From contig CBDEGP010000001.1 of the NCBI GenBank assembly GCA_965237875.1, forward strand, positions 806,001 to 870,000: a DNA stretch of 64,000 bases. Direction: 5' to 3'. The notes under the pieces are model-generated. The model did not search any database. It was not told the origin of the DNA and saw nothing but the letters and a program-made list of their open reading frames with translations. A program made the translations under genes and the position numbers. Origin of the DNA: DAOUJI01 sp965237875. Its GTDB lineage: Bacteria > Chloroflexota > Dehalococcoidia > Lucifugimonadales > JAGWBF01. Shown piece after piece: positions 1 through 9,056 of the stretch (position 1 is the first letter of the stretch; each line of letters opens with the position of its first letter).

Positions 1-803
1 CCGGCCTGCGATCCAACGTGAAAGGCGCCGACAACTCCGCCCGCCGGTCCGCTCAGGATGGTCCGTACGGGTTGATGGGAAGCCAGGGAGCACGTGATGC
101 TTCCGCCCGACGACTGCATTACCCTGAGACTGCTCCCCAGAGACGCCTCCAGATTGCCCAGGTAGCCGGACATGGCGGGTCCGACGTAGGCGTTGATCGC
201 CACGGAGCTGGTGCGCTCATATTCCCTGAATTCGGGCAAGACTTGGCTGGATACCGAGAGAAACGGCCTAGAATCGAGGCCGGCAAGGGCCTCCATTACC
301 ATGTTCTCATGCAGGGGGTTGAGGAAGGAGAAGAGAAGAGATACGGCCACGGACTCCGCTCCCGAATCTCTCACCGCCTGGACGATGCTTGCCAGATCCT
401 CGGGGCTGGGAGAGACCAATGCGCGGCCCGTGTAGTCAATCCGTTCGTGAAGCCCGTACCGCAGGTCTGCGGGGACCAGGGGTTCGGGCCGGTCCATCAT
501 CAGGTCGTATATGTCCTTCCGGTTCTGGCGGCCGATTTCCAGCACGTCCTCAAACCCTTCCGTAGTTATCAGGACGGTGCGGGCCCCTTTCCTCTCCAAT
601 ATGGCGTTGGTGGCGACCGTTGACCCATGCACGAAGGCCGCGCCCTCGACTCCCAGGTCCCGGATTCCGCGCAGGATTGCCAATGACGGGTCCGATGGCG
701 TAGAAGGAGTTTTATGCACCTTGACCTGCCGGTCCTTCAGCACGACGAAGTCGGTGAAGGTCCCGCCTACGTCTATGCCGACCACCGTGTCGTCCAAGGC
801 CAT
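1..803 (-). CDS. Hydantoinase/oxoprolinase family protein, N-terminal part (runs off window)
   Basis: Read on the minus strand from ATG at 803-801, this frame is open to the window edge (about 267 codons). It begins with an actin-like ATPase phosphate-1 motif (GIDVGGTFTD, about residues 9-18), then HGSTVATNAIL, and reaches SGPAGG near the window edge, the order expected of the hydantoinase A/oxoprolinase family. Family members hydrolyse cyclic amides such as 5-oxoproline or hydantoins, or carboxylate ketones, using ATP; the substrate here cannot be read. The C-terminal half lies outside the window. No partner subunit (HyuB) is visible. Confidence 0.85.
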   Translation of the reverse strand, partial: MALDDTVVGIDVGGTFTDFVVLKDRQVKVHKTPSTPSDPSLAILRGIRDLGVEGAAFVHGSTVATNAILERKGARTVLITTEGFEDVLEIGRQNRKDIYDLMMDRPEPLVPADLRYGLHERIDYTGRALVSPSPEDLASIVQAVRDSGAESVAVSLLFSFLNPLHENMVMEALAGLDSRPFLSVSSQVLPEFREYERTSSVAINAYVGPAMSGYLGNLEASLGSSLRVMQSSGGSITCSLASHQPVRTILSGPAGGVVGAFHVGSQA

Positions 804-913
804 TTGCCTTCCCGCTCCTGTTTCCCGTGAAGAGAATGGACTTTGAGATTATAGCCTAAAGAGAGGGAATTAAAGCGATGGGAGGTTGGGGGAGGCGTTG
901 TAGAACGTCCGGG

Positions 914-976
914 CCTTCGACAGGCTCAGGCCGAACGGGAAGGGGCGGCCCTCCGACAAGCTCAGGCCGGACGGGG
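914..976. repeat. Two tandem copies of TTCGACA-GCTCAGG-CGAACGG dispersed repeat
   Basis: Copy one (914-939) and copy two (949-976) share the pattern CCTYCGACARGCTCAGGCCGRACGGG. Related units occur near 11295, 12240, 43710, 46435 and 51769 in this window, always outside genes. The same kind of short intergenic repeat is known from many bacterial genomes; function is unknown. Confidence 0.7.
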
Positions 977-985
977 CCGTGTGTC

Positions 986-1125
986 CCTTCCCCCAGAGGA
1001 GACCTTTGCATAACCTCCGTCATTCCGGCGGAATCCAGCGTCTTGCCCGAAGCTGGGGAACGCCCTTACCCCAACCCTCTCCCAAAAGGAGAGGGGGTTA
1101 CGCAAAGGTCTCCAAAGGGGGAAGG
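986..1125. repeat. MITE-like element A, copy 1 (inverted arms about 30 bp)
   Basis: The ends are near-perfect inverted repeats. The core GACCTTTGCATAACC (1001-1015) faces GGTTACGCAAAGGTC (1096-1110) with one mismatch. The arms continue outward through GGA/TCC and CCTTCCCCC/GGGGGAAGG with only a 3-base interruption. The interior contains two motifs common in bacterial intergenic DNA, an ATTCCGGCGGAATCCAG-type palindrome and CCCCAACCCTCTCCC. A near-identical copy in opposite orientation lies at 58192-58308. No transposase is encoded; this looks like a non-autonomous element. Confidence 0.7.
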
Positions 1126-1156
1126 TTAGGATGGGGGCGAGGGCCGCCGGGTTTTC

Positions 1157-1185
1157 TTGACACCCAGAGTGCCTGAAGTTAGTAT
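1157..1185 (+). promoter_or_regulatory. Sigma-70-type promoter for mtnA operon
   Basis: TTGACA (1157-1162) and TAGTAT (1180-1185) are separated by exactly 17 bases, placing transcription start near 1191, about 64 bases upstream of the mtnA ATG. The -35 matches consensus fully and the -10 at four of six positions. Confidence 0.5.
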
Positions 1186-1190
1186 GGGGC

Positions 1191-1223
1191 AAGAGCTTCT
1201 CCCTTAAGAGAGGCTTTTTGTTT
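1191..1223 (+). terminator. Hairpin plus T-run in mtnA leader
   Basis: AGCTTCTC (1194-1201) pairs with GAGAGGCT (1208-1215) with one G-U pair and a 6-base loop, preceded by AA and followed by TTTTGTTT. This is the shape of an intrinsic terminator, yet it sits right at the predicted transcription start. It may attenuate mtnA, end a short RNA, or only be a 5' stabilising hairpin. Confidence 0.35.
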
Positions 1224-1254
1224 GCCTGAAAACGGGCGTCGCCGGACGAGAAAA

Positions 1255-2310
1255 ATGTCGGACTACAAAGCCATAGAGTGGTCGGAAGGCATGCTCAAGC
1301 TGCTGGACCAGACGCAGCTTCCCAACGAGTATGTCGTCCTGGACCTGAACAGCCACCAGGACGCTATTGACAGCATCAAGGAGATGCGAGTCCGCGGCGC
1401 GCCCGCCATCGGGGTTGTGGCGGCATACGCCGTGGCAATGGCCGCCAGGGACATACAGGCGCCGGACATGCCGGGGTTCGTTCAGAGTCTGGAGGTCGAG
1501 GCGAAGCAGATCGCCGACGCCCGCCCGACGGCGGTGAACCTGGCTTGGGCAGTGGAGCGCATGATGCGGCTTGCCCGAACGGGAAAGAGCGTGGATGAAA
1601 CCAGGAAGAGCCTCCTTGAAGAGGCCCTTCTCATGCAGAAAGAGGATGAGGAGACGAACCGGCGCATGGGCATGAACGGGGTGGAGCTGATGCCGGACGG
1701 CGGGACGGTTCTCACCCACTGCAACACCGGCGCCCTGGCCACCGCCGGATACGGCACGGCGCTGGGAGTCATCAGGGCCGGATGGGAGGAGGGAAAGAGG
1801 TACGGAGTCATCGCCACCGAGACCCGCCCGTTCCTCCAAGGCGCTCGTCTCACTGCCTGGGAGCTGGTCCAGTTGAATATACCGGCGACCCTTATAGTGG
1901 ACTCTTCCGCCGGACTTCTTATGAAGCAGGGCGAGATAGACTGCGTAATCGTCGGCGCTGACCGCATTGCGTCCAACGGAGACGTCGCCAACAAAATAGG
2001 CACGTACTCTCTGGCCGTCCTGGCTAAAGAGCATGGGATACCCTTCTACGTAGCCGCTCCCACTTCCACGGTGGACATGAGCATTGCATCCGGGGATGAG
2101 ATTCCCATCGAGGAACGGCGGCCCGAGGAGGTCACCACCCTGGCCGGAGTGCGGACGGCCCCGGAAGGAATCGGAGTAAGGAACCCGGCCTTCGACGTGA
2201 CTCCCCATAAGTACGTGTCCGCAATAGTTACGGAGAAGGGCATAGCGCGAGATCCCTATACGGAAGCCCTTCTGCTGATGCTGAAAGACAGGCGCGAGAA
2301 TGTCAGCTGA
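1255..2310 (+). CDS. mtnA: S-methyl-5-thioribose-1-phosphate isomerase
   Basis: Isomerises methylthioribose-1-phosphate to methylthioribulose-1-phosphate in salvage of the methylthioadenosine left by polyamine synthesis. The 351-residue protein has RGAPAIG (47-53), THCNTGALATAG with the catalytic Cys at 156, ETRPFLQGARLTAWEL, and GADRIASNGDVANKIG with the catalytic Asp at 236, all hallmarks of the MtnA/aIF2B-like family. I chose the ATG at 1255; an in-frame TTG at 1222 would add 11 poorly typical residues. The 3' end overlaps mtnP by 11 bases, so the two are probably translationally coupled and act in successive steps. Confidence 0.95.
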   Translation: MSDYKAIEWSEGMLKLLDQTQLPNEYVVLDLNSHQDAIDSIKEMRVRGAPAIGVVAAYAVAMAARDIQAPDMPGFVQSLEVEAKQIADARPTAVNLAWAVERMMRLARTGKSVDETRKSLLEEALLMQKEDEETNRRMGMNGVELMPDGGTVLTHCNTGALATAGYGTALGVIRAGWEEGKRYGVIATETRPFLQGARLTAWELVQLNIPATLIVDSSAGLLMKQGEIDCVIVGADRIASNGDVANKIGTYSLAVLAKEHGIPFYVAAPTSTVDMSIASGDEIPIEERRPEEVTTLAGVRTAPEGIGVRNPAFDVTPHKYVSAIVTEKGIARDPYTEALLLMLKDRRENVS

Positions 2311-3166
2311 AGCCACAATAGGAATAATCGGCGGCAGCGGGCTTTACCGTATGGAGGGCCTGAGCGACGCCCGGGAACTGGAATTGGACACCCCTTTCGG
2401 CAGTCCCAGCGACTCGGTGATCGTGGGAGTTTTGGAAGATGTAAAAGTGGCCTTTCTCCCCCGTCACGGCAAAGGCCACAGCGTCATGCCCACCCAGATG
2501 CCTGCTAAAGCAAACATCTACGCGTTAAAGGCCTTGGGAGTGGAGATGATCGTGTCCGTGAGCGCCGTGGGCAGTCTCAGGGAGGAGTTGAAGCCCTTGG
2601 ACATAGTCATTCCCGACCAGCTCATCGACCGCACCCGGCAGCGGTCTTCAACTTTCTTCGGCGACGGCATCGTGGCCCACGTGGGTTTCGCAGACCCATT
2701 CTGCCCCGTCTTGAGCGGCGTTCTCTATAGGAGCTCTCAAGGGACGGGCGCCACGGTGCATAAGGGCGGGACCTACGTTGTGATGGAGGGGCCGGCCTTT
2801 TCGACGAGGGCTGAGTCCTTCCTGTACAGGTCCTGGGGCGCCGACATAATCGGCATGACGGCCTTGCCGGAGGCAAAACTGGCCCGCGAAGCCGAGATTT
2901 GCTATGCTACCCTTGCCTGCGTCACCGATTACGACTGCTGGCGCGAATCGGAAGAGGACGTGACGGTGGAGATGGTTGTGGCCAACCTCTCCAAAAACGT
3001 CTCCACCTCCAAAGAGGCTCTCAGGAAAATCTTGACCGGGATTCCTGAACGGCGGGAATGCCCTTGTGCGGTTGCCCTTAAAGACTCGATAATCACGGCC
3101 CCGGAGCGGGTCCCGCCGGAGGTCAAAGAACGCCTGAGTCCGATAATAGGGAAATACCTGAACTGA
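2300..3166 (+). CDS. mtnP: S-methyl-5'-thioadenosine phosphorylase
   Basis: Cleaves 5'-methylthioadenosine with phosphate to adenine and methylthioribose-1-phosphate, the substrate of the upstream MtnA. The 288-residue protein shows the family N-terminus IGIIGGSGLYRMEGL, the phosphate-site PRHGKGH, MEGPAFSTRAES, and GMTALPEAKLAREAEICYA followed by TDYDCW, fitting MTA phosphorylase rather than purine nucleoside phosphorylase. Start ATG at 2300 lies inside the end of mtnA. No mtnB, mtnC or mtnD homologue follows, so the fate of methylthioribulose-1-phosphate is open. Confidence 0.93.
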   Translation: MSAEATIGIIGGSGLYRMEGLSDARELELDTPFGSPSDSVIVGVLEDVKVAFLPRHGKGHSVMPTQMPAKANIYALKALGVEMIVSVSAVGSLREELKPLDIVIPDQLIDRTRQRSSTFFGDGIVAHVGFADPFCPVLSGVLYRSSQGTGATVHKGGTYVVMEGPAFSTRAESFLYRSWGADIIGMTALPEAKLAREAEICYATLACVTDYDCWRESEEDVTVEMVVANLSKNVSTSKEALRKILTGIPERRECPCAVALKDSIITAPERVPPEVKERLSPIIGKYLN

Positions 3167-3178
3167 GGAGAAGAGCTC

Positions 3179-3538
3179 ATGCCCAGGCGAGAACCGGGAG
3201 AGCCATATTTCAGGGTCGATTCCATCGAGGCCCATAAGATGCTCCAGGACGACCCCGACGGAACGGCTGTAATAGACGTAAGACGGGACGACGAGTGGGT
3301 CGCGGGCCACGTCACCGGCGCCATACATATTCCGGTGGACGACATCATGGGCCGGATGGACGAGATTCCTTCAGACAAGAAGCTGTTGTTCATATGCGCC
3401 GCCGGAGTGCGCAGCGGCCTGGCTTGCGAGATGGCGGCCGCCATGGGGATGAATCCCGAGGACCTGTACAACATCGAGGACGGCTCCCCAACGTGGATAA
3501 GCGCCAACCTTCCGACATCCTACGGCGAGGACGCCTAA
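3179..3538 (+). CDS. Single-domain rhodanese-like protein
   Basis: A 119-residue protein that is one rhodanese domain: VIDVRRDDEW (31-40), GHVTGAIHIP (43-52) and the active-site loop CAAGVRSG with Cys 73. Rhodanese domains carry sulfur as a cysteine persulfide. It starts 12 bases after mtnP with GAGGAGAAG upstream and ends just before the next gene, so it belongs to this operon. A role in handling sulfur from methylthioadenosine salvage is suggested only by position. Confidence 0.85.
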   Translation: MPRREPGEPYFRVDSIEAHKMLQDDPDGTAVIDVRRDDEWVAGHVTGAIHIPVDDIMGRMDEIPSDKKLLFICAAGVRSGLACEMAAAMGMNPEDLYNIEDGSPTWISANLPTSYGEDA

Positions 3539-3542
3539 TAGA

Positions 3543-4490
3543 ATGTCCATCGTCGTCGTCGGGTCCGTTGCCTACGATTCTGTGAAAACTTCTCTCGGCA
3601 GCAGGGAGGACTCGCTCGGAGGTTCCGCTACTTACTTCTCGATTGCCGCCAGCTATTTCGACTCGGTGCAGATGGTGGCGGTGGTCGGAGAGGACTTCGC
3701 CCGTTCGGACATCGACCTCCTCGAAAGCCACGACGTGGACGTGTCGGGCTTGGAGATAGCCAACGGCAAGACGTTCCGGTGGGCGGGCGAGTACGGCATA
3801 GAGGACGTGAACACCCGCTGGACTTTGGACACTCAGCTCAACGTCTTCTCCGACTTCTCTCCGCAGCTTGGCCCCCAGCACCGGACAGCGCCTTTTCTTT
3901 TTCTGGGCAACATCCAGCCTGAGCTTCAGCTGAACGTTTTGGAGCAGATGGACGAGAGGCCCCGGCTGATAGGCGTGGACACCATGAACTTCTGGATTGA
4001 CGGAGACACCCGCGAACCGCTGACCGAGGTGATAAAAAAGGTTGACGTGGTCTTCATGGACGAGGGGGAGGCGCGGATGTTTGCGGCCCCTCACGTAAAG
4101 ACTCTGAACGTGGTCAGGGCCGCCCGCTACATGCTTAGCTTGGGTCCCAAGCTGGTCGTCATAAAGAGGGGCGAGCACGGCGTCATACAGTTCACCGAGG
4201 ACTCGGTTTTCGCGGCGCCTGCCTTTCCACTGGATGACGTGGTGGACCCTACGGGGGCCGGGGACTCTTTCGCCGGGGGGTTCATGGGCTATCTGGCGGC
4301 TGCCGGAGAGGTCAACGCGGGCCAGTTCAGGAGGGCCGCGGCGGTCGGTTCCGTCATGGGTTCGTTTGCGGTGCAAAGCTTCAGCGTGGACAGGCTGAGC
4401 TCCCTGGACCGGAAGGACATTTCAGAGAGGTTCCGGTCCATTTCAGACCTCAGCTATTTTAACGGGAATGACGCCTTGCCGCTCCGGTGA
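3543..4490 (+). CDS. PfkB-family carbohydrate/nucleoside kinase
   Basis: A ribokinase-fold kinase of 315 residues. The N-terminal substrate region GGSATYF (26-32) and the C-terminal signature DPTGAGDSFAGGF (235-247, catalytic base Asp 241) are intact. The family phosphorylates sugars or nucleosides. Placed between MTA salvage genes and SAH hydrolase, it might be an adenosine kinase clearing the adenosine made by AhcY, or might act on a methylthioribose derivative; the sequence does not decide. It starts 4 bases after the rhodanese gene. Confidence 0.85.
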   Translation: MSIVVVGSVAYDSVKTSLGSREDSLGGSATYFSIAASYFDSVQMVAVVGEDFARSDIDLLESHDVDVSGLEIANGKTFRWAGEYGIEDVNTRWTLDTQLNVFSDFSPQLGPQHRTAPFLFLGNIQPELQLNVLEQMDERPRLIGVDTMNFWIDGDTREPLTEVIKKVDVVFMDEGEARMFAAPHVKTLNVVRAARYMLSLGPKLVVIKRGEHGVIQFTEDSVFAAPAFPLDDVVDPTGAGDSFAGGFMGYLAAAGEVNAGQFRRAAAVGSVMGSFAVQSFSVDRLSSLDRKDISERFRSISDLSYFNGNDALPLR

Positions 4491-4533
4491 CAGTGGGAAG
4501 GTTTCGCTGGACAAGGAATTCTAGGAGGACCGT

Positions 4534-5796
<1,263 letters not shown>

Positions 5797-5868
5797 GCGC
5801 TTGCAGCCGCAAGATCAATGGCGGGCGGATGGCGGAACCGACCCGTTTAGAAGACTAGGAGGATAGTA

Positions 5869-7089
5869 ATGGCCTACAGTTTCATGCAATCTCCGAAGTA
5901 TGCGTTTACCTCAGAGTCGGTGACAGAAGGCCACCCCGACAAGCTGTGCGATCAGATATCGGACGCCATACTCGACTCCATCTTGGCCAAAGACCCGGAG
6001 GGAAGAGTGGCTTGCGAGACGGCGGTAACCAACGGCTTGGTCGTGGTGATGGGCGAGATCACTACGGACAGCTATGTTGACGTTCCACGAATCGTCAGGG
6101 AGACCCTGAAGGAAGTGGGATACACCGACGCCGAATATGGCATCGACTACAAGAGCTGCGGAGTCATGGTGTCTATCCAGGAGCAGTCCAAGGACATCAG
6201 CGGCGGAGTGTCCCGCTCCCTGGAGCTCAGGACCGCCGACGGCTCCGGCTCCAACAGGGAGGATATGGACCGCATAGGGGCCGGTGACCAGGGTATGATG
6301 GTGGGTTTCGCGTGCAACGAGACGGAAGAGCTGATGCCCCTGCCCATCAGCCTGTCCCACCGGCTGTGCCATCGCCTGAGCCACGTCAGAAAGAACGGCC
6401 AATTTCCCTATCTCAGGCCCGACGGAAAGTCCCAGGTGACGGTGGAGTACAAGTATGGCGTCCCCGAGCGGGTGGACACGGTGATCATCTCGACTCAGCA
6501 CGCCCCGGACGCCCCCAATGACGTGATAGAGAGGGACATGGTCGATCACGTCATAAGGTCGGTGGTGCCGGAGAACCTTATAGACGACGAGACCAAGTTC
6601 TTCGTCAACCCCAGCGGCAGGTTTGCCATAGGCGGGCCGATGGCCGACACAGGGCTGACCGGACGCAAGATTCTCGTGGACACATACGGCGGACTGGCCC
6701 GGCACGGCGGAGGAGCCTTCTCAGGAAAGGACCCAACCAAGGTGGACCGCTCGGCGGCCTATGCCGCAAGGTACGTGGCGAAGAACCTGGTTGCGGCCGG
6801 CCTGTGTGACCGGGCCGAGATTCAGGTCTCCTATGCCATCGGAAGGGCTCAGCCCACCTCCATCAGCGTCGAGACCTTCGGCACCAACCACGTGGACGAC
6901 TCCACCATAAACGAGCTCACCAGCAAACACTTCGACTTGCGTCCGGCGGCCATCATCGAGGACTTGGGCCTGAGACGGCCTATTTACAAAGATACAGCCG
7001 CCTACGGCCACTTCGGCCGCGACGATCTGGACCTTCCCTGGGAGAAGACTGATAAGGCGGAAGCCCTCCGCTCGGAGGCGGGGCTCTAG
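5869..7089 (+). CDS. metK: S-adenosylmethionine synthetase
   Basis: Makes SAM from methionine and ATP. The 406-residue protein carries FTSESVTEGHPDKLCDQISD, GAGDQGMMVGFACNETEE, and NPSGRFAIGGPMADTGLTG followed by KILVDTYGG and GGGAFSGKDPTKVDRSAAY, covering the ATP, Mg and K sites. ATG at 5869 has a strong AGGAGG at 5857-5862. SAM from this enzyme feeds SpeD and SpeE downstream, and the by-products return through MtnP/MtnA and AhcY upstream. Confidence 0.97.
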   Translation: MAYSFMQSPKYAFTSESVTEGHPDKLCDQISDAILDSILAKDPEGRVACETAVTNGLVVVMGEITTDSYVDVPRIVRETLKEVGYTDAEYGIDYKSCGVMVSIQEQSKDISGGVSRSLELRTADGSGSNREDMDRIGAGDQGMMVGFACNETEELMPLPISLSHRLCHRLSHVRKNGQFPYLRPDGKSQVTVEYKYGVPERVDTVIISTQHAPDAPNDVIERDMVDHVIRSVVPENLIDDETKFFVNPSGRFAIGGPMADTGLTGRKILVDTYGGLARHGGGAFSGKDPTKVDRSAAYAARYVAKNLVAAGLCDRAEIQVSYAIGRAQPTSISVETFGTNHVDDSTINELTSKHFDLRPAAIIEDLGLRRPIYKDTAAYGHFGRDDLDLPWEKTDKAEALRSEAGL

Positions 7090-7119
7090 CGTCCCGCCGA
7101 GGCCGACGAAGGGTCCACC

Positions 7120-8544
7120 ATGACCGTGATTCGCTTTGGCACCGATGGTTGGCGAGGAGTCATAGCGGATGATTTCACCTACGACAACGTGGCCCTGTGC
7201 GCACAGGGCGTCGCGGCGTACCTCAAAAGCGAAGGGCTGGGGGACCGGGGCCTTGTATTGGGCTACGATACCCGTTTTGCGTCCGCTGAATTCGCTGCTC
7301 GCGTGGCGGAGGTCATGGCCGGGAACGGCATTCCTGTTCATCTCTCGACGAAGCCTTCACCCACGCCGGTGGTCAGCTACAACATCCTGGACAAGGCCGC
7401 CGGCGGGGGCGTCATCATCACTGCCAGCCATAACCCTCCGCTATGGAACGGCTTCAAGTACAAGCCGGACTACGCGGGCAGCGCCACGCCTGAGGTCACG
7501 GAGCGGCTGGAAGCCCACATAGAGTCAGCTGAGAGGACCGGCGTGGCTTCCGTTCCCATCGAGAAGGCGAGGGCTGACGGTCTTGTGTCGGACCTGGACC
7601 CGGCGCCTCCGTACCTGGACCACGTGGGCCGTCTGGTGGACTTGGAGGCCATCCACAGCTCAGGCGTCAAGGTGGCGGTCGACGCCATGTACGGCGCGGG
7701 ATCGGGCTATCTTCCGGAGCTTTTAGCAGACCGGGGAACTCTGGACCTGGTCCAGATACACGGGGAGCGGAACCCTGCATTTCCCGGGTTGGAGAGACCG
7801 GAGCCGATAGCCGCCAATCTGGGCCAGCTGGTCCGGCTGGTGCAGGACAGCCACGCAGACGTGGGCATTGCCTTCGACGGCGACGCTGACAGAGTGGGCA
7901 TAGTGGACGAGAAGGGCAGCGTCTTCACGACCCACCAGACCTTCGCCGTCATCGCCCATTACCTGTTGGAGGTGAAGGGCGAGCGGGGGGCTCTGGTCAA
8001 GTCTCTTACGTCAACCCGGATGATTGACCGGCTGGGCAAGATGTTTCAGTCCCCTGTATTCGAGACGCCCGTAGGGTTCAAATACGTATGCCCTGTTATG
8101 ATAAGGGAGAACGCCCTCATCGGCGGCGAGGAGAGCGGCGGATACAGCATCCGAGGACATATCCCGGAAAGGGACGGCATCCTCAGCGGTCTTCTGGTCT
8201 TGGAGTACATGGCCAAGACGGGAAAACGGACGTCGGAGTTGTTGGACCGTCTCTATGAAGCCGTGGGTTATCTTTACTATGACCGGCGTGACATAACCTA
8301 CGACTCTGGCAAGAGGGAAGCGGTGATCAGGGCGTTGGAGTCGGCGAACCCGGACCGCATTGCAGGGGTTTCTGTCTTAGGCGCCGACGCCGAGGACGGC
8401 AAGCGGTTCCATCTGGCGGACAACGCCTGGCTCCTGGTAAGGTTCTCAGGCACGGAACCCCTCCTCAGGATATACTGCGAGGCCAACGATCCGGAGTTGG
8501 TGCAGGCCATCCTGGACGAAGGGCAGTCCATGCTGGGAGTCTGA
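7120..8544 (+). CDS. Phosphoglucomutase/phosphomannomutase family protein
   Basis: An alpha-D-phosphohexomutase of 474 residues with all four domain signatures: FGTDGWRG (6-13), the phosphoserine loop TASHNP (Ser 103), the Mg loop FDGDADR (252-258), the sugar loop GGEESGGYS, and the C-terminal phosphate loop RFSGTEPLLRI. It interconverts hexose 1- and 6-phosphates; glucose, mannose or glucosamine preference cannot be told by eye. It starts 30 bases after metK and may be co-transcribed, although its chemistry is unrelated to SAM metabolism. Confidence 0.9.
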   Translation: MTVIRFGTDGWRGVIADDFTYDNVALCAQGVAAYLKSEGLGDRGLVLGYDTRFASAEFAARVAEVMAGNGIPVHLSTKPSPTPVVSYNILDKAAGGGVIITASHNPPLWNGFKYKPDYAGSATPEVTERLEAHIESAERTGVASVPIEKARADGLVSDLDPAPPYLDHVGRLVDLEAIHSSGVKVAVDAMYGAGSGYLPELLADRGTLDLVQIHGERNPAFPGLERPEPIAANLGQLVRLVQDSHADVGIAFDGDADRVGIVDEKGSVFTTHQTFAVIAHYLLEVKGERGALVKSLTSTRMIDRLGKMFQSPVFETPVGFKYVCPVMIRENALIGGEESGGYSIRGHIPERDGILSGLLVLEYMAKTGKRTSELLDRLYEAVGYLYYDRRDITYDSGKREAVIRALESANPDRIAGVSVLGADAEDGKRFHLADNAWLLVRFSGTEPLLRIYCEANDPELVQAILDEGQSMLGV

Positions 8545-8574
8545 GGGATTCCCAGGCCAATTCTGAACAGGGTC

Positions 8575-8604
8575 TTGGCAAGAATGCCCGTGTAGCGGTA
8601 GAAT
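8575..8604 (+). promoter_or_regulatory. Promoter for speD-speE
   Basis: TTGGCA (8575-8580) and TAGAAT (8599-8604) are spaced by 18 bases, giving five of six matches to each consensus hexamer. Transcription would start about 40 bases before the speD TTG. Confidence 0.5.
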
Positions 8605-8649
8605 CTAGTTTTGTACGCAATAACCCAATCCGAAAAGGGGGGAAGGTGA

Positions 8650-9021
8650 TTGAATGTAGTAGGTACGCATCTGTTGCTTGAGCTCAGGCAGTGCAACCCT
8701 GCTCTGCTTGACGATCTCCATTACATAAAGGACTCGATGATAAAGGCGGCGGACCAGGTTGGGGTCCACGTCATCGGAGAGTCCTTCCATCGGTTCGAAC
8801 CCCAAGGAGTCACAGGAATTCTGGCTATTTCCGAGTCGCATTTCTGCATTCATACCTGGCCGGAGTATGGATACGCGGCGGCGGACCTGTTTACCTGTGG
8901 CACATCCCTCGACCCTGAACGGGCCGCAAGATTCCTGATAGATAAGCTTGAGTGTAAAGACTCCACCTTGACCAGAGTCATTAGGGGTCAGGTCCCACAG
9001 CCCGTCGCCGGTTCCGGGTAA
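8650..9021 (+). CDS. speD: S-adenosylmethionine decarboxylase proenzyme
   Basis: Decarboxylates SAM to provide the aminopropyl donor for polyamines. This is the small prokaryotic class (123 residues): it self-cleaves between Glu 62 and Ser 63 in ISESHFCIHTWPEYGYAA to make the pyruvoyl cofactor, and His 68 and Cys 83 (DLFTCG) match the processing and proton-donor residues known from the Thermotoga enzyme. The start is TTG at 8650 behind GGGGGGAAGGTGA; translation from it gives the conserved GTHLLLEL. It is followed by speE after 35 bases. Confidence 0.95.
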   Translation: MNVVGTHLLLELRQCNPALLDDLHYIKDSMIKAADQVGVHVIGESFHRFEPQGVTGILAISESHFCIHTWPEYGYAAADLFTCGTSLDPERAARFLIDKLECKDSTLTRVIRGQVPQPVAGSG

Positions 9022-9056
9022 TCGCCGCCCAACTGCCCAAAACGGCAATTCACCAG

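Larger units (their letters stand above)
804..1254. other. Intergenic region with stacked dispersed repeats and mtnA promoter
   Basis: There is no convincing gene in these 451 bases between the divergent hydantoinase gene and mtnA. It holds two tandem copies of a CTTCGACA-GCTCAGGCC-type repeat, a MITE-like element with long inverted arms, and a promoter followed by a hairpin with a T-run (all listed separately). Short ORFs here translate repeat DNA and are not believed. Confidence 0.7.

Noticed and set aside
1204..2316. Long antisense ORF of 370 codons opposite mtnA
   Set aside because: It is a shadow frame of a high-GC gene; the sense strand encodes complete MtnA motifs.
5797..5868. Possible SAM riboswitch before metK
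   Set aside because: The gap is only 72 bases and holds no SAM-I/II-like core; only a ribosome site is evident.
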